The translations under genes and the position numbers were made by a program. Below the pieces are notes generated by a model that saw only the letters and a list, made by a program, of their open reading frames with translations, searched no databases and had not been told where the DNA came from. Shown here in pieces: positions 17,847 through 25,615 of a DNA stretch of 64,000 bases (position 1 is its first letter; each line of letters opens with the position of its first letter). This DNA comes from Paenibacillus xylanexedens (GTDB lineage Bacteria > Bacillota > Bacilli > Paenibacillales > Paenibacillaceae), in the NCBI RefSeq assembly GCF_017874615.1, contig NZ_JAGIKV010000027.1, positions 1-64,000 on the forward strand, read 5' to 3'.

Positions 17847-19295
17847 ATGAAAACAACGAAGATCTCATTTTTTATACTTTCACTGATGCTGCTCCTGGTG
17901 AGCGGCCTATCAGGATGGGTGGGGAACGCCGCCGCAGCATCCGATTCCGGTAAAACCTATGTTATCGGAACTGATGTCACATTTGCTCCATTCGAATATG
18001 AAGATGAGAATGGTGATTTTGTTGGTATCGACATGGATTTGCTGGATGCCATCGCCAAAGATCAAAATTTCAAGTATCAAATCAAATCCCTGGGATTTAA
18101 CGCAGCTGTACAGGCACTTGAGGCGAATCAAGTCGATGGTGTGATCGCAGGGATGAGTATTACGGATGAGCGAAAAGCAAAATTTGATTTTTCGGATACT
18201 TATTTTGAATCAGGTGTCGTTATGGGTGTTAGTGCCAACAATGACACAATTAAGAGTTATGAAGACCTTCGTGGACAGAAGGTAGCGGTGAAAACCGGAA
18301 CAGAAGGGTTTAGTTTTGCAGAGTCCATCGCTTCAGAGTATGGATTTACGATCGTTCCGTTTGATGAGTCATACCAAATGTATGAAGATGTAAAAACCGG
18401 TAATTCCGTAGCCTGTTTTGAAGATTATCCTGTACTGGCCTATGGGGTTAATCAGAACAACGGTTTGGAAATTGTTACCAAAAAAGAAGATGGCGCTCCT
18501 TACGGTTTTGCAGTAAGCAAGGGGAAAAACCAGGAGCTTCTGGAGATGTTTAATGCTGGCCTTGCCAATATCAAAGCTAACGGTGAGTATAAGCGCATTA
18601 CCGAGACATATCTTGGTGAGAACGCTCCTACTGTTGCTAATCAAGGTCGCTGGGAGCTAATTCAGAAATCTCTTCCTGCCCTGTTTAAAGGTCTGGGAAA
18701 CACACTTTTATACACGATTGTGTCCCTTTTCTTCGCGTTTATCATCGGTCTGATTTTCGGATTTATGAAGGTGGGACAGAACAAATTCCTTCGTGGTGTT
18801 GCCACCGTATTTGTGGATATCTTCCGCGGCATTCCGCTGATTGTCCTGGCATTCTTTATCTATTTCGGGATACCACAGGCGATGGGCTTCACGATGCCAT
18901 TGTTCCTGGCAGCCATTCTGACACTTAGTCTGAATGCAGGAGCGTACGTAACCGAGATTATCCGAGGCGGGATTCAATCGATTGATCGTGGTCAGATGGA
19001 AGCTGCCCGTTCATTGGGCCTTCCTTATCGCAAAGCGATGATAAAGATCGTTATTCCGCAGGCAGTACGGGTTATGATTCCGTCCTTCATTAACCAGATG
19101 GTTATCACGTTGAAGGATACGTCAATCTTGTCCGTTATTGGTCTCGTAGAGTTGACACAATCGGGTAAAATTGTTATTGCAAGAACGTTCTCCTCTTTTG
19201 ACATTTGGTTAACGGTTGCTGTTATGTACCTGATTGTGATCATCACATTGACCAAAATTGCTGATTATCTGGAGGTGAAGGTTCGTCGTGGCTAA
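17847..19295 (+). CDS. Amino-acid ABC importer: fused substrate-binding protein and permease
   Basis: A 482-residue fusion of the receptor and membrane subunit of a polar amino-acid importer. A signal sequence (about residues 1-32) is followed by an SBP_bac_3 domain (TYVIGTDVTFAPFEYEDENG through YLGENAP, about 37-272). A BPD_transp_1 permease comes next, with the EAA loop GQMEAARSLGLPYRKAMIKI and C-terminal QSGKIVIARTFSSFDIWL. Such fusions are known for glutamine-type importers of Gram-positives. The ATG at 17847 has GGGGAGG upstream; earlier in-frame ATGs have no site. It overlaps the ATPase gene by eight bases. Confidence 0.92.
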   Translation: MKTTKISFFILSLMLLLVSGLSGWVGNAAAASDSGKTYVIGTDVTFAPFEYEDENGDFVGIDMDLLDAIAKDQNFKYQIKSLGFNAAVQALEANQVDGVIAGMSITDERKAKFDFSDTYFESGVVMGVSANNDTIKSYEDLRGQKVAVKTGTEGFSFAESIASEYGFTIVPFDESYQMYEDVKTGNSVACFEDYPVLAYGVNQNNGLEIVTKKEDGAPYGFAVSKGKNQELLEMFNAGLANIKANGEYKRITETYLGENAPTVANQGRWELIQKSLPALFKGLGNTLLYTIVSLFFAFIIGLIFGFMKVGQNKFLRGVATVFVDIFRGIPLIVLAFFIYFGIPQAMGFTMPLFLAAILTLSLNAGAYVTEIIRGGIQSIDRGQMEAARSLGLPYRKAMIKIVIPQAVRVMIPSFINQMVITLKDTSILSVIGLVELTQSGKIVIARTFSSFDIWLTVAVMYLIVIITLTKIADYLEVKVRRG

Positions 19296-20016
19296 AATAA
19301 AAGTTGAAGGTTTGAAGAAAAGTTTCGGCACAAATCAGGTTCTGAAGGGAATAGATGTGGCGGTCAACGAAGGAGAAGTTGTCTGTGTCATCGGGCCTTC
19401 CGGTTCAGGAAAAAGTACCTTCTTGCGCTGCATCAACCAATTAGATGTGATTACGGCAGGCCGGGTTATTGTGGATGATCAGGATCTGAATGACCCTAAA
19501 ACGAACCTGAACAAAGCTCGCGAAAATATTGGCATGGTATTTCAACATTTTAACTTGTTCCCTCATTTTAGTGTACTTAAAAACATCATGTTTGCGCCCA
19601 GAGAACTCGGGATATTAAATGCCCAGCAGGCGCGTGATACAGCACTCAAATTACTTGAGCGCGTGGGTCTGTCTGATAAAGCAGATAGCTTCCCAACACA
19701 ACTGTCAGGTGGACAAAAACAACGTGTAGCTATCGCTCGTGCGCTTGCTATGAATCCGGACGTTATGTTATTTGATGAACCAACTTCGGCGCTCGACCCT
19801 GAGATGGTAGGAGAAGTGCTTGGTGTTATGAAGGACCTCGCGAGCGAAGGCATGACGATGATGATTGTTACCCATGAGATGGGTTTTGCCCGTGAAGTAG
19901 CTGATCGCGTGATCTTCATGGACGGTGGTTATATTGTCGAGCAGGGCACCCCAGATGAGATATTTGGAAATCCGAAGAATGAACGGACGATCAGCTTTTT
20001 GGAAAAGGTACTCTAG
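19288..20016 (+). CDS. glnQ: Amino-acid ABC importer ATPase (GlnQ-type)
   Basis: The ATP-binding subunit, 242 residues. Walker A GPSGSGKSTFLRC, Q-loop near GMVFQHFNLFPHF, signature LSGGQKQRVAIARAL, Walker B VMLFDEPTSALDPE and switch His in MIVTHEMGFA are all present. It starts with GTG at 19288, preceded by GGAGGTGAAG inside the end of the permease gene. With its partner it makes a complete two-gene importer; glutamine or a related polar amino acid is the likely substrate, but this is inferred from the family only. Confidence 0.93.
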   Translation: MAKIKVEGLKKSFGTNQVLKGIDVAVNEGEVVCVIGPSGSGKSTFLRCINQLDVITAGRVIVDDQDLNDPKTNLNKARENIGMVFQHFNLFPHFSVLKNIMFAPRELGILNAQQARDTALKLLERVGLSDKADSFPTQLSGGQKQRVAIARALAMNPDVMLFDEPTSALDPEMVGEVLGVMKDLASEGMTMMIVTHEMGFAREVADRVIFMDGGYIVEQGTPDEIFGNPKNERTISFLEKVL

Positions 20017-20041
20017 CACTGAATCGAGAATTAACACATTA

Positions 20042-20068
20042 AAAGTCGCTATCTAAGCGGCTTTTTTT
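20042..20068 (+). terminator. Rho-independent terminator after the amino-acid ABC genes
   Basis: AAGTCGCT and AGCGGCTT arms around ATCTA, followed by a run of seven T. Confidence 0.88.
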
Positions 20069-20137
20069 GTTATATTTATTAGGTGATTTAATAGAAAGAC
20101 CGATCAAACTAAGCCAAGAAAGAGAGGTCAGTACTCT

Positions 20138-20494
20138 ATGGAAAACGTTTCCCAAGAAGATCAACTGGAATGCATCAAAGCTTTTCAATCAACCATCCGC
20201 AAATCGGAAAATGCCTTAGTGAATATGACTCAGAAAAGGAATAACACGACATTGTTACAGAAACGTCTCCAAGCTTTATACATCGGTCTAGCAGTACTGG
20301 AAAAACACTGGAACCAGAAGCCTCATCAATACACCAAGGAAGATATAACAGAAGCCCGCCTTGTCTTGATTGGATTGTTCCCATCTCTTGAGAGCATGTA
20401 TGCCAATTCCAAAGAAGGTAGCCCACAAAAGACTCTTCTGGAAAGAAGGATTAAAGCATTTCATCTGGCCGTTCAAGCCATGGATACATACTGA
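20138..20494 (+). CDS. Hypothetical protein with an internal duplication
   Basis: A soluble protein of 118 residues, mostly helical by composition, without signal or membrane segment. I do not recognise a family. It contains two similar segments: TLLQKRLQALYIGLAVLE (about residues 42-59) and TLLERRIKAFHLAVQAMD (about 99-116), suggesting a repeated helical unit. AGAGAGGT lies upstream of the ATG. It stands alone between two terminators, so it has its own promoter. Coding use matches the neighbours and it reads as a real gene. Confidence 0.65.
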   Translation: MENVSQEDQLECIKAFQSTIRKSENALVNMTQKRNNTTLLQKRLQALYIGLAVLEKHWNQKPHQYTKEDITEARLVLIGLFPSLESMYANSKEGSPQKTLLERRIKAFHLAVQAMDTY

Positions 20495-20503
20495 TGAAAT
20501 GAG

Positions 20504-20545
20504 AGAGAGGTCTGTCTAATGAACGACAGACCTCTCTTTTTCTTT
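20504..20545. terminator. Strong terminator between converging genes
   Basis: AGAGAGGTCTGTC pairs perfectly with GACAGACCTCTCT, followed by a T-rich tract on the plus strand. It separates the hypothetical gene from the alpha-galactosidase and may serve both. Confidence 0.85.
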
Positions 20546-20552
20546 TGCAAGC

Positions 20553-21833
20553 TTAGGAAAACCGATAGAGACGAACACCGTGCACAGGTACAGTAGTAAC
20601 TAAGGAATTCTCTGTTAATTGAGCTGCTTCTTGGCTCCACAATTCGGTACCTTCGGTAATGCCGGACAGTCCGACCTCATCAATGGACAGATCCACAGGT
20701 AGAGCATTCTCGCCGATGTTGAACACAGCGATGTAAGAGGAACCATCCGTATGCTGGGCAGTCCACACAATAAGATCTTCTCTGCGTAAGGCTTCTCTGG
20801 CTCCGTAACTCTCGCGATGCATTCGCAGAACCTCACGATTAGTTAGCAGGGATAGTGTCCAGTCATCGTTATCTCGCAGTTCACCACCAAAAATGAGCGG
20901 GGAACGGAAGATACTCCACAGTGACATCATCGTCAACTGCTCGTCAGGTGTGAACCGAGTCCAGCGATCCGCTCCACCACCGTCTACAGAACGGATACCG
21001 ATATGACCCAAAGGCAACATATCACAGTCTGGCCAGCAGCCTGCTTGGGGAACGCCCTGCCACGTCCGGCAGCGATCGAACATATCCAATAACAGCGGCC
21101 AAAGGTCCCAGAAATCGTCCGTGACACGCCACATGTTGGCATGATCAGCCAAGAATTCTGAGTATTCCACCGGAGCAGGGCCAGGAGAGAGACTTAGTAC
21201 CATGGGCCGACCGGAGCGCTCAATCGCTTTGGATATCATTTCGATCTCAGGCTGATGGGTATCATAGAGCCTTGAAGCAGCAATATCGTCAACCTTCACC
21301 AAGTCAACGCCCCATTGTGCATACAGTTCAAAAAGCGAATCGTAGTAGGCTTGTGCGCCTTCTTTTGAGCTATCAACACCATACATATCCGTATTCCAGG
21401 GACAGATGGAGTTCGGATGAGCAATATCGCGCGCAGTGGCGGTTGTTCCCAGGATCGGAGTCCCAGCATGTGCAGCTTGACGTGGAATACCGCGCATGAT
21501 GTGAATGCCGAATTGCAGCCCAAGACTATGAACGTAGTCGGCTAATGGCTTAAATCCCTGTCCACCTGCAGCGGAGGGAAACCGATTCTCGGCAGGCATA
21601 AGCCGCGAATATTCATCCATGATGAGTGGAACGAACGGACGATATTGCGAAGAATTGGCCAAAGGCTCGTACCATTGAATGTCGACCGTAATGTAGCTCC
21701 AGCCGAAGTCTTTAAGATGTTCGGCCATGTACTCGGCGTTGCCACGAATTTCGTCTTCCGTGACGGCCGCGCCGTAACAATCCCAGCTGTTCCAGCCAAG
21801 CGGTGGAGTTGATGCTGCAAGCGTATGATTCAT
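20553..21833 (-). CDS. Alpha-galactosidase, GH27 family
   Basis: A cytoplasmic glycosidase of 426 residues with no signal peptide. GH27 enzymes release terminal alpha-galactose from melibiose, raffinose or galacto-oligosaccharides. The N-terminus has the family opening PPLGWNSWDCYG; the nucleophile is D182 in VDLVKVDD and the acid/base lies at D239-D240 in WRVTDDFWD. A C-terminal beta-sandwich follows (from about residue 340). It is unusual in having a long substrate-side loop after ITVDIQW. AGGAG precedes the ATG. An AraC regulator lies immediately upstream on the same strand and probably controls it. Confidence 0.9.
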   Translation of the reverse strand: MNHTLAASTPPLGWNSWDCYGAAVTEDEIRGNAEYMAEHLKDFGWSYITVDIQWYEPLANSSQYRPFVPLIMDEYSRLMPAENRFPSAAGGQGFKPLADYVHSLGLQFGIHIMRGIPRQAAHAGTPILGTTATARDIAHPNSICPWNTDMYGVDSSKEGAQAYYDSLFELYAQWGVDLVKVDDIAASRLYDTHQPEIEMISKAIERSGRPMVLSLSPGPAPVEYSEFLADHANMWRVTDDFWDLWPLLLDMFDRCRTWQGVPQAGCWPDCDMLPLGHIGIRSVDGGGADRWTRFTPDEQLTMMSLWSIFRSPLIFGGELRDNDDWTLSLLTNREVLRMHRESYGAREALRREDLIVWTAQHTDGSSYIAVFNIGENALPVDLSIDEVGLSGITEGTELWSQEAAQLTENSLVTTVPVHGVRLYRFS

Positions 21834-21941
21834 GGGAATGCTCCTTTATGGATTAATTATTGCTCTCGCTCAATTCATCATAATAAAGGATTTCATTAAT
21901 ATCTACAGTAATGTTGAGTGTCGAATAGCAAAATATTGCGG

Positions 21942-22823
21942 TTAGTCGAAGAACAATTTACGGTACACAAGGCTTTCTCCGCCACTACGAAACTCACCTG
22001 GCGTAACGCCGGTTATGCTGCGAAAGGCTTTGATAAAATAACTTCCGCTGGAATACCCGACTTGCTCGGCGATGACTTCAATGCTAAAAGTAGTTCCACG
22101 CAGCAGTTCCATTGCTTTCTCGGTACGTACACGGGTTAGATAAACACCTGGCGTCAAGCCCGTACTGGAGGAAAAGCGACGTATAAAATGATATTTGGAA
22201 AGGGAAACATACTCCGCAAGGTGATCGATACTGATCATCTTGGAGTAGTTATTTTCTATGTATTCAACGGCTATTTGAATGTTTTTAGACCAATTCTCCC
22301 TGTTGCGCAATGTTGTTTTCTGTAATCGAGTCAATTCTGTCATGAACTGATATACGCTGGATGATGCGATCAGAGGATCAGTGATTCTGCCTGCTGCCGC
22401 ATCAGTCACGATCATCCGCAACAGTCGGATGGGGGTACAATCAGCGGGAAGATAGGGAACTTCTCCCGCTTCACGAAGAAATTTTCTCCAATGGGGCAGA
22501 ATAAGAGTGGGCCTGAACAGCAGGAACAGAAACTCCCAAGGCTCTTTTGATGCTGAATGGTAGTAATAGCGGTGAACTCCTGGAATTTCGGCCAAAAAAG
22601 CTTGTCCTGCGGTAACATGATGAATGCGATTATTCGACTCAAATACACCTTCACCCGAGATTGTATATTGGAATAACAGAAGAGGCCCGTCCGAACGTTC
22701 GAGTCCATCCCAATGATAAGAAGGATCGGTTATTGAATCACATCCTGCTGCATACAGTACACATAGTTGGAGCTCCTTGTCTTCCGCAAATCGAAACCCA
22801 TAGGTTCCTCTAGGGATATTCAT
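21942..22823 (-). CDS. AraC-family regulator, likely of the alpha-galactosidase gene
   Basis: A protein of 293 residues. The N-terminal half is a cupin-like sugar-sensing domain (FQYTISGEGVFESNNRIHHV, then AGQAFLAEIPGVHRYYYH). The C-terminal half has the two AraC helix-turn-helices: ISIDHLAEYVSLSKYHFIRR and IEVIAEQVGYSSGSYFIKAF. AGGAGAG precedes the ATG. It lies 108 bases upstream of the GH27 gene, same strand, and only 27 bases downstream of a TetR gene. Activation by an alpha-galactoside is the simplest reading, but inferred. Confidence 0.88.
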   Translation of the reverse strand: MNIPRGTYGFRFAEDKELQLCVLYAAGCDSITDPSYHWDGLERSDGPLLLFQYTISGEGVFESNNRIHHVTAGQAFLAEIPGVHRYYYHSASKEPWEFLFLLFRPTLILPHWRKFLREAGEVPYLPADCTPIRLLRMIVTDAAAGRITDPLIASSSVYQFMTELTRLQKTTLRNRENWSKNIQIAVEYIENNYSKMISIDHLAEYVSLSKYHFIRRFSSSTGLTPGVYLTRVRTEKAMELLRGTTFSIEVIAEQVGYSSGSYFIKAFRSITGVTPGEFRSGGESLVYRKLFFD

Positions 22824-22850
22824 GTCAGCTCTCCTTGTTGCCCTGAATTT

Positions 22851-23462
22851 TTACTGCGCTCCGCGAATGAAAATATCTACTAGCTTCTGGCCTAGCGAAA
22901 AGTTGGAACCATATTTATGCAGGTTATCTTCCCGATTACCCATTAACATCAATGTCGAGAAGGTCTCTGCCAGGAAAAACGGATCGTCCGTTCGCAGTCT
23001 GTTTTCATCCATTGCCCTTTGGAAATGGGAGGCTAACACTTCATGAATCTGATGCTCCGCGTTGCGTATATCCTGAATTTGAGCCGGTTCAAGAAAAGGC
23101 TCAGCTTCTCTGAGCATGGTTTCAATCTCCGCATGTGGATTACCCAGTCTGGCCTCTGCCAGACGAACAAGCCCCGACTCCAGATTCTCGGCTTGATCCA
23201 GGATATGCGAGGTTAACCGGCTCACATTCTGTAACATCGTTGTAAAGGCAACTTTAAAAAGCTCTGGTTTGCTGGTGAAATGATAATAAATGGTTGGTTT
23301 TGACACGCTACATGTTTTGCCAATTTGCTGAAGCGTGACTGTTTCGTAGCCATACTCCATGAATAACTGTGAAGCGGTTTGAATAATGGTTTGCTGAATT
23401 GAGATATCATCGTTGCCATGTTTGGGTCTTCCAGGCAATCGTTTGGGTGATTTTTCTGTCAT
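22851..23462 (-). CDS. TetR/AcrR-family regulator
   Basis: A repressor of 203 residues. After a basic N-terminal tail (SPKRLPGRPKHG) the helix-turn-helix reads VTLQQIGKTCSVSKPTIYYH. The C-terminal domain is helical and ends DIFIRGAQ. The ATG at 23462 is chosen because GGAGGG lies seven bases upstream. A perfect 22-bp palindrome lies just upstream of the gene and just before the divergent hydrolase gene, so it probably represses both. Confidence 0.9.
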   Translation of the reverse strand: MTEKSPKRLPGRPKHGNDDISIQQTIIQTASQLFMEYGYETVTLQQIGKTCSVSKPTIYYHFTSKPELFKVAFTTMLQNVSRLTSHILDQAENLESGLVRLAEARLGNPHAEIETMLREAEPFLEPAQIQDIRNAEHQIHEVLASHFQRAMDENRLRTDDPFFLAETFSTLMLMGNREDNLHKYGSNFSLGQKLVDIFIRGAQ

Positions 23463-23519
23463 TGGACTTCCCTCCATGAATATTTTATGACAAATAACGA
23501 TAGTAAGCAAAATCATCTT

Positions 23520-23541
23520 TTATACTTACCGGTAAGTATAA
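23520..23541. promoter_or_regulatory. Perfect 22-bp palindromic operator between TetR and hydrolase genes
   Basis: TTATACTTACC (23520-23530) is followed directly by its exact reverse complement (23531-23541). A palindrome of this length with a central CCGG is typical for TetR-family operators. It sits in the divergent promoter region and overlaps TATACT, a possible -10 element. Confidence 0.85.
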
Positions 23542-23596
23542 TTATGAAGGGTTAAAAAAGACATATCATTATCCTCATACTAAGGTGGTTTTAAGG

Positions 23597-24358
23597 TTGA
23601 AAACAGCACAACGTACTAACAAATGGAAAAAAATAATCATGTGGACCATCTTGTCCATCGTTATCCTCGTGGCCGGAGTATTCGTATATCTCAATTCGGT
23701 TACGTATAGTCCCTCGGAGCGAGCCGAAACGGCGATGACAAGTAATGCTCAGGTTAATGTCACCAAGATTAAGGACGGTTACCGATTTGAACCCGTGGGT
23801 ACAGAGATAACCAAACCGAATATTATTTTTTATCCAGGCGGTCTGGTTGAACCTGAAAGTTATTCTCCACTTGCCAGAGAATTGGCAGAACAGGGTCACC
23901 GCGTATATATCGCGAACATGCCAATAAACTTGGCGATTTTCGGTCAAAACAAGGCTGATTCCTTTATCGAGGAACATCCTGACGAAGCGTTTGTTATTGG
24001 TGGCCATTCGTTGGGAGGGGCATTTGCATCACGGTATGCTAGGGAACACAATGAGAAGTTGGAAGGCATCTTTTTCTTGGCTTCTTACGCAGATGAAGGA
24101 GGGAGCGTGAAGAACACGGACTTGTCTATCTTACAGATTACAGGTTCGGATGACGGAGTGCTTAACTGGGAAGACTGGGAGAACTCCAAAGCAAATCTTC
24201 CGGAAGACACGACATATGTGAGTATTGAGGGTGGAAATCACGGTCAATTTGGCTCATACGGCATGCAAAAAGGAGATAATCAACCTGCCATTACGGAAGA
24301 TAAGCAGTTGGAAGAGGTTGTTGTAGCCCTAGAGAACTGGATGGATACATTAAATTAA
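23597..24358 (+). CDS. Membrane-anchored alpha/beta hydrolase
   Basis: A protein of about 253 residues. An N-terminal transmembrane anchor (IIMWTILSIVILVAGVFVYL) is followed by an alpha/beta-hydrolase domain on the outside (Abhydrolase_5 type). The nucleophile elbow is GGHSLGG with Ser about residue 138, the acid is probably in ITGSDDGVLN and the His in EGGNHGQFG. A TTG start at 23597 is favoured because AAGGTGG lies eight bases upstream; a GTG at 23585 overlaps that motif. It is divergent from a TetR gene with a shared operator, so it is inducible. Substrate unknown. Confidence 0.87.
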   Translation: MKTAQRTNKWKKIIMWTILSIVILVAGVFVYLNSVTYSPSERAETAMTSNAQVNVTKIKDGYRFEPVGTEITKPNIIFYPGGLVEPESYSPLARELAEQGHRVYIANMPINLAIFGQNKADSFIEEHPDEAFVIGGHSLGGAFASRYAREHNEKLEGIFFLASYADEGGSVKNTDLSILQITGSDDGVLNWEDWENSKANLPEDTTYVSIEGGNHGQFGSYGMQKGDNQPAITEDKQLEEVVVALENWMDTLN

Positions 24359-24403
24359 ACTATTAAATGAATGTGTTGAATGGTAATGATCGTGGTACGA
24401 TTA

Positions 24404-24429
24404 AAGTCGCTATTTTAGCGGCTTTTTTT
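24404..24429 (+). terminator. Rho-independent terminator after the hydrolase
   Basis: AAGTCGCT and AGCGGCTT arms around ATTTT, followed by a run of seven T. The remaining gap to 24615 shows nothing else recognisable apart from a good ribosome-binding site for the next gene. Confidence 0.88.
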
Positions 24430-24615
24430 GTTGTAGAATAAAAATAATGCTTCAATGGAGCAGGGTAACAGCTTCTATTGATTGAATTTCAACTCCATAA
24501 TAGGCTTACAGAATTGCTTTAATTACCACAAATCGTTAACATTAGAAGCATTGTCATCGAAATAGCACCAAAACGGAAGACAGCAAGAGCAAGAACATCA
24601 AAAGGAGAAAAGATT

Positions 24616-25050
24616 ATGTTTTTCAGAAAATTTGCTTACACGTTAGTGATCATCCTCGCTGCATTATTGTTCTCAGGTTGTACGTCAGAGTCTTTGCGTG
24701 ATCTCGGATCACCTCAAGTTTCGGAGGATATGGGATTTGATGAGGTTGCCAATTATATCTCGGAACACAATGAACTCCCACCAAATTACATTACCAAGAA
24801 AGAGGCCAGAGATCTGGGATGGGAACCAAGCGAAGGTAACCTGCGAGAAGTTGCTCCAGGCAAAAGCATCGGCGGCGACGTGTTCAGGAACCGGGAAGGA
24901 TTACTCCCCAACAAAAAAGGCCGGATCTGGTACGAAGCCGATATAAATTACTCAGGAGGACGGCGCGGAAGCGACCGAATTCTATACTCGAATGACGGTC
25001 TAATCTACCAGACGACAGATCATTACAAGTCATTTGAACAGTTAAAATAA
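24616..25050 (+). CDS. Barnase-like ribonuclease, predicted lipoprotein
   Basis: A guanyl-specific RNase of the barnase (N1/T1) family, 144 residues. Unlike secreted barnase it carries a lipobox (LLFSGC, Cys22), so it should be anchored to the outer membrane face. The mature domain follows barnase closely from VANYISEHNELPPNYITK to the end. The catalytic set maps one to one: E107 (barnase E73), R117 (R83), R121 (R87) and H136 (H102) in TTDHY. A barstar-like inhibitor gene follows 14 bases later. Expected to be toxic inside the cell without that inhibitor. Confidence 0.93.
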   Translation: MFFRKFAYTLVIILAALLFSGCTSESLRDLGSPQVSEDMGFDEVANYISEHNELPPNYITKKEARDLGWEPSEGNLREVAPGKSIGGDVFRNREGLLPNKKGRIWYEADINYSGGRRGSDRILYSNDGLIYQTTDHYKSFEQLK

Positions 25051-25064
25051 ACGGAGGAAATGAT

Positions 25065-25340
25065 ATGAGCATCATTCAGATTAACGGAAACGACTTTCAC
25101 AGCAAGGAAGAGCTTCATCAAATTTTGCAGAACCAGCTTGAGTTAGACGAGAGTTATGGAGGCAATCTGGACGCACTATGGGATGTCTTAACTGGGGCTG
25201 TAAGCATGCCGCTTACTTTTCAATGGATTGGCTTCGAGAAAAGTAAAGAAATTCTTGGAGAATACGCTGATCAAGTCATGGAATTGTTGCGGGAAGTTGA
25301 AGCAGAAATCCAAGGATTTACGTTAGAACTATATTATTGA
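25065..25340 (+). CDS. Barstar-family ribonuclease inhibitor
   Basis: A cytoplasmic protein of 91 residues that would block the barnase-like enzyme by covering its active site. The core YGGNLDALWDVLTG matches the barstar interface; D36 and D40 correspond to barstar D35 and D39, and a later acidic residue in REVEAEIQGF matches the E76 region. GGAGG precedes the ATG. It is co-transcribed with the RNase, placed after it, the same order as in many such pairs. Confidence 0.93.
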   Translation: MSIIQINGNDFHSKEELHQILQNQLELDESYGGNLDALWDVLTGAVSMPLTFQWIGFEKSKEILGEYADQVMELLREVEAEIQGFTLELYY

Positions 25341-25362
25341 AAAGTAGGTTTGGTTTTATGAG

Positions 25363-25387
25363 GCGATGGGCAACCATCGCTTTTTTG
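25363..25387 (+). terminator. Rho-independent terminator after barstar
   Basis: GCGATGG and CCATCGC arms around GCAA, followed by a T-run. It ends the barnase-barstar transcript. Confidence 0.88.
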
Positions 25388-25615
25388 GTCTTCACATTTT
25401 TACTGAGACTCATGTCTAGATCATGCTATTTTCATGGCTTAATAATCAAGGTTGGGGTGATTAGACTTCCTTATACTTTAAACATGGAATAGGGTAGGCA
25501 GGATTGTAGTCGTTTACTAACGGTTGAATATGTAAGCGTATACTATCTCAAAGTGAACCATCGTAATGTCTGGATTGGTTATTACGACTAACATCATTTA
25601 GGGGGCAGAAAAATA

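Noticed and set aside
24616..25340. Barnase-barstar pair as a polymorphic or type VII secreted toxin system
   Set aside because: The RNase has only a signal peptide and catalytic domain, with no LXG, WXG or repeat region, and no secretion genes are nearby.
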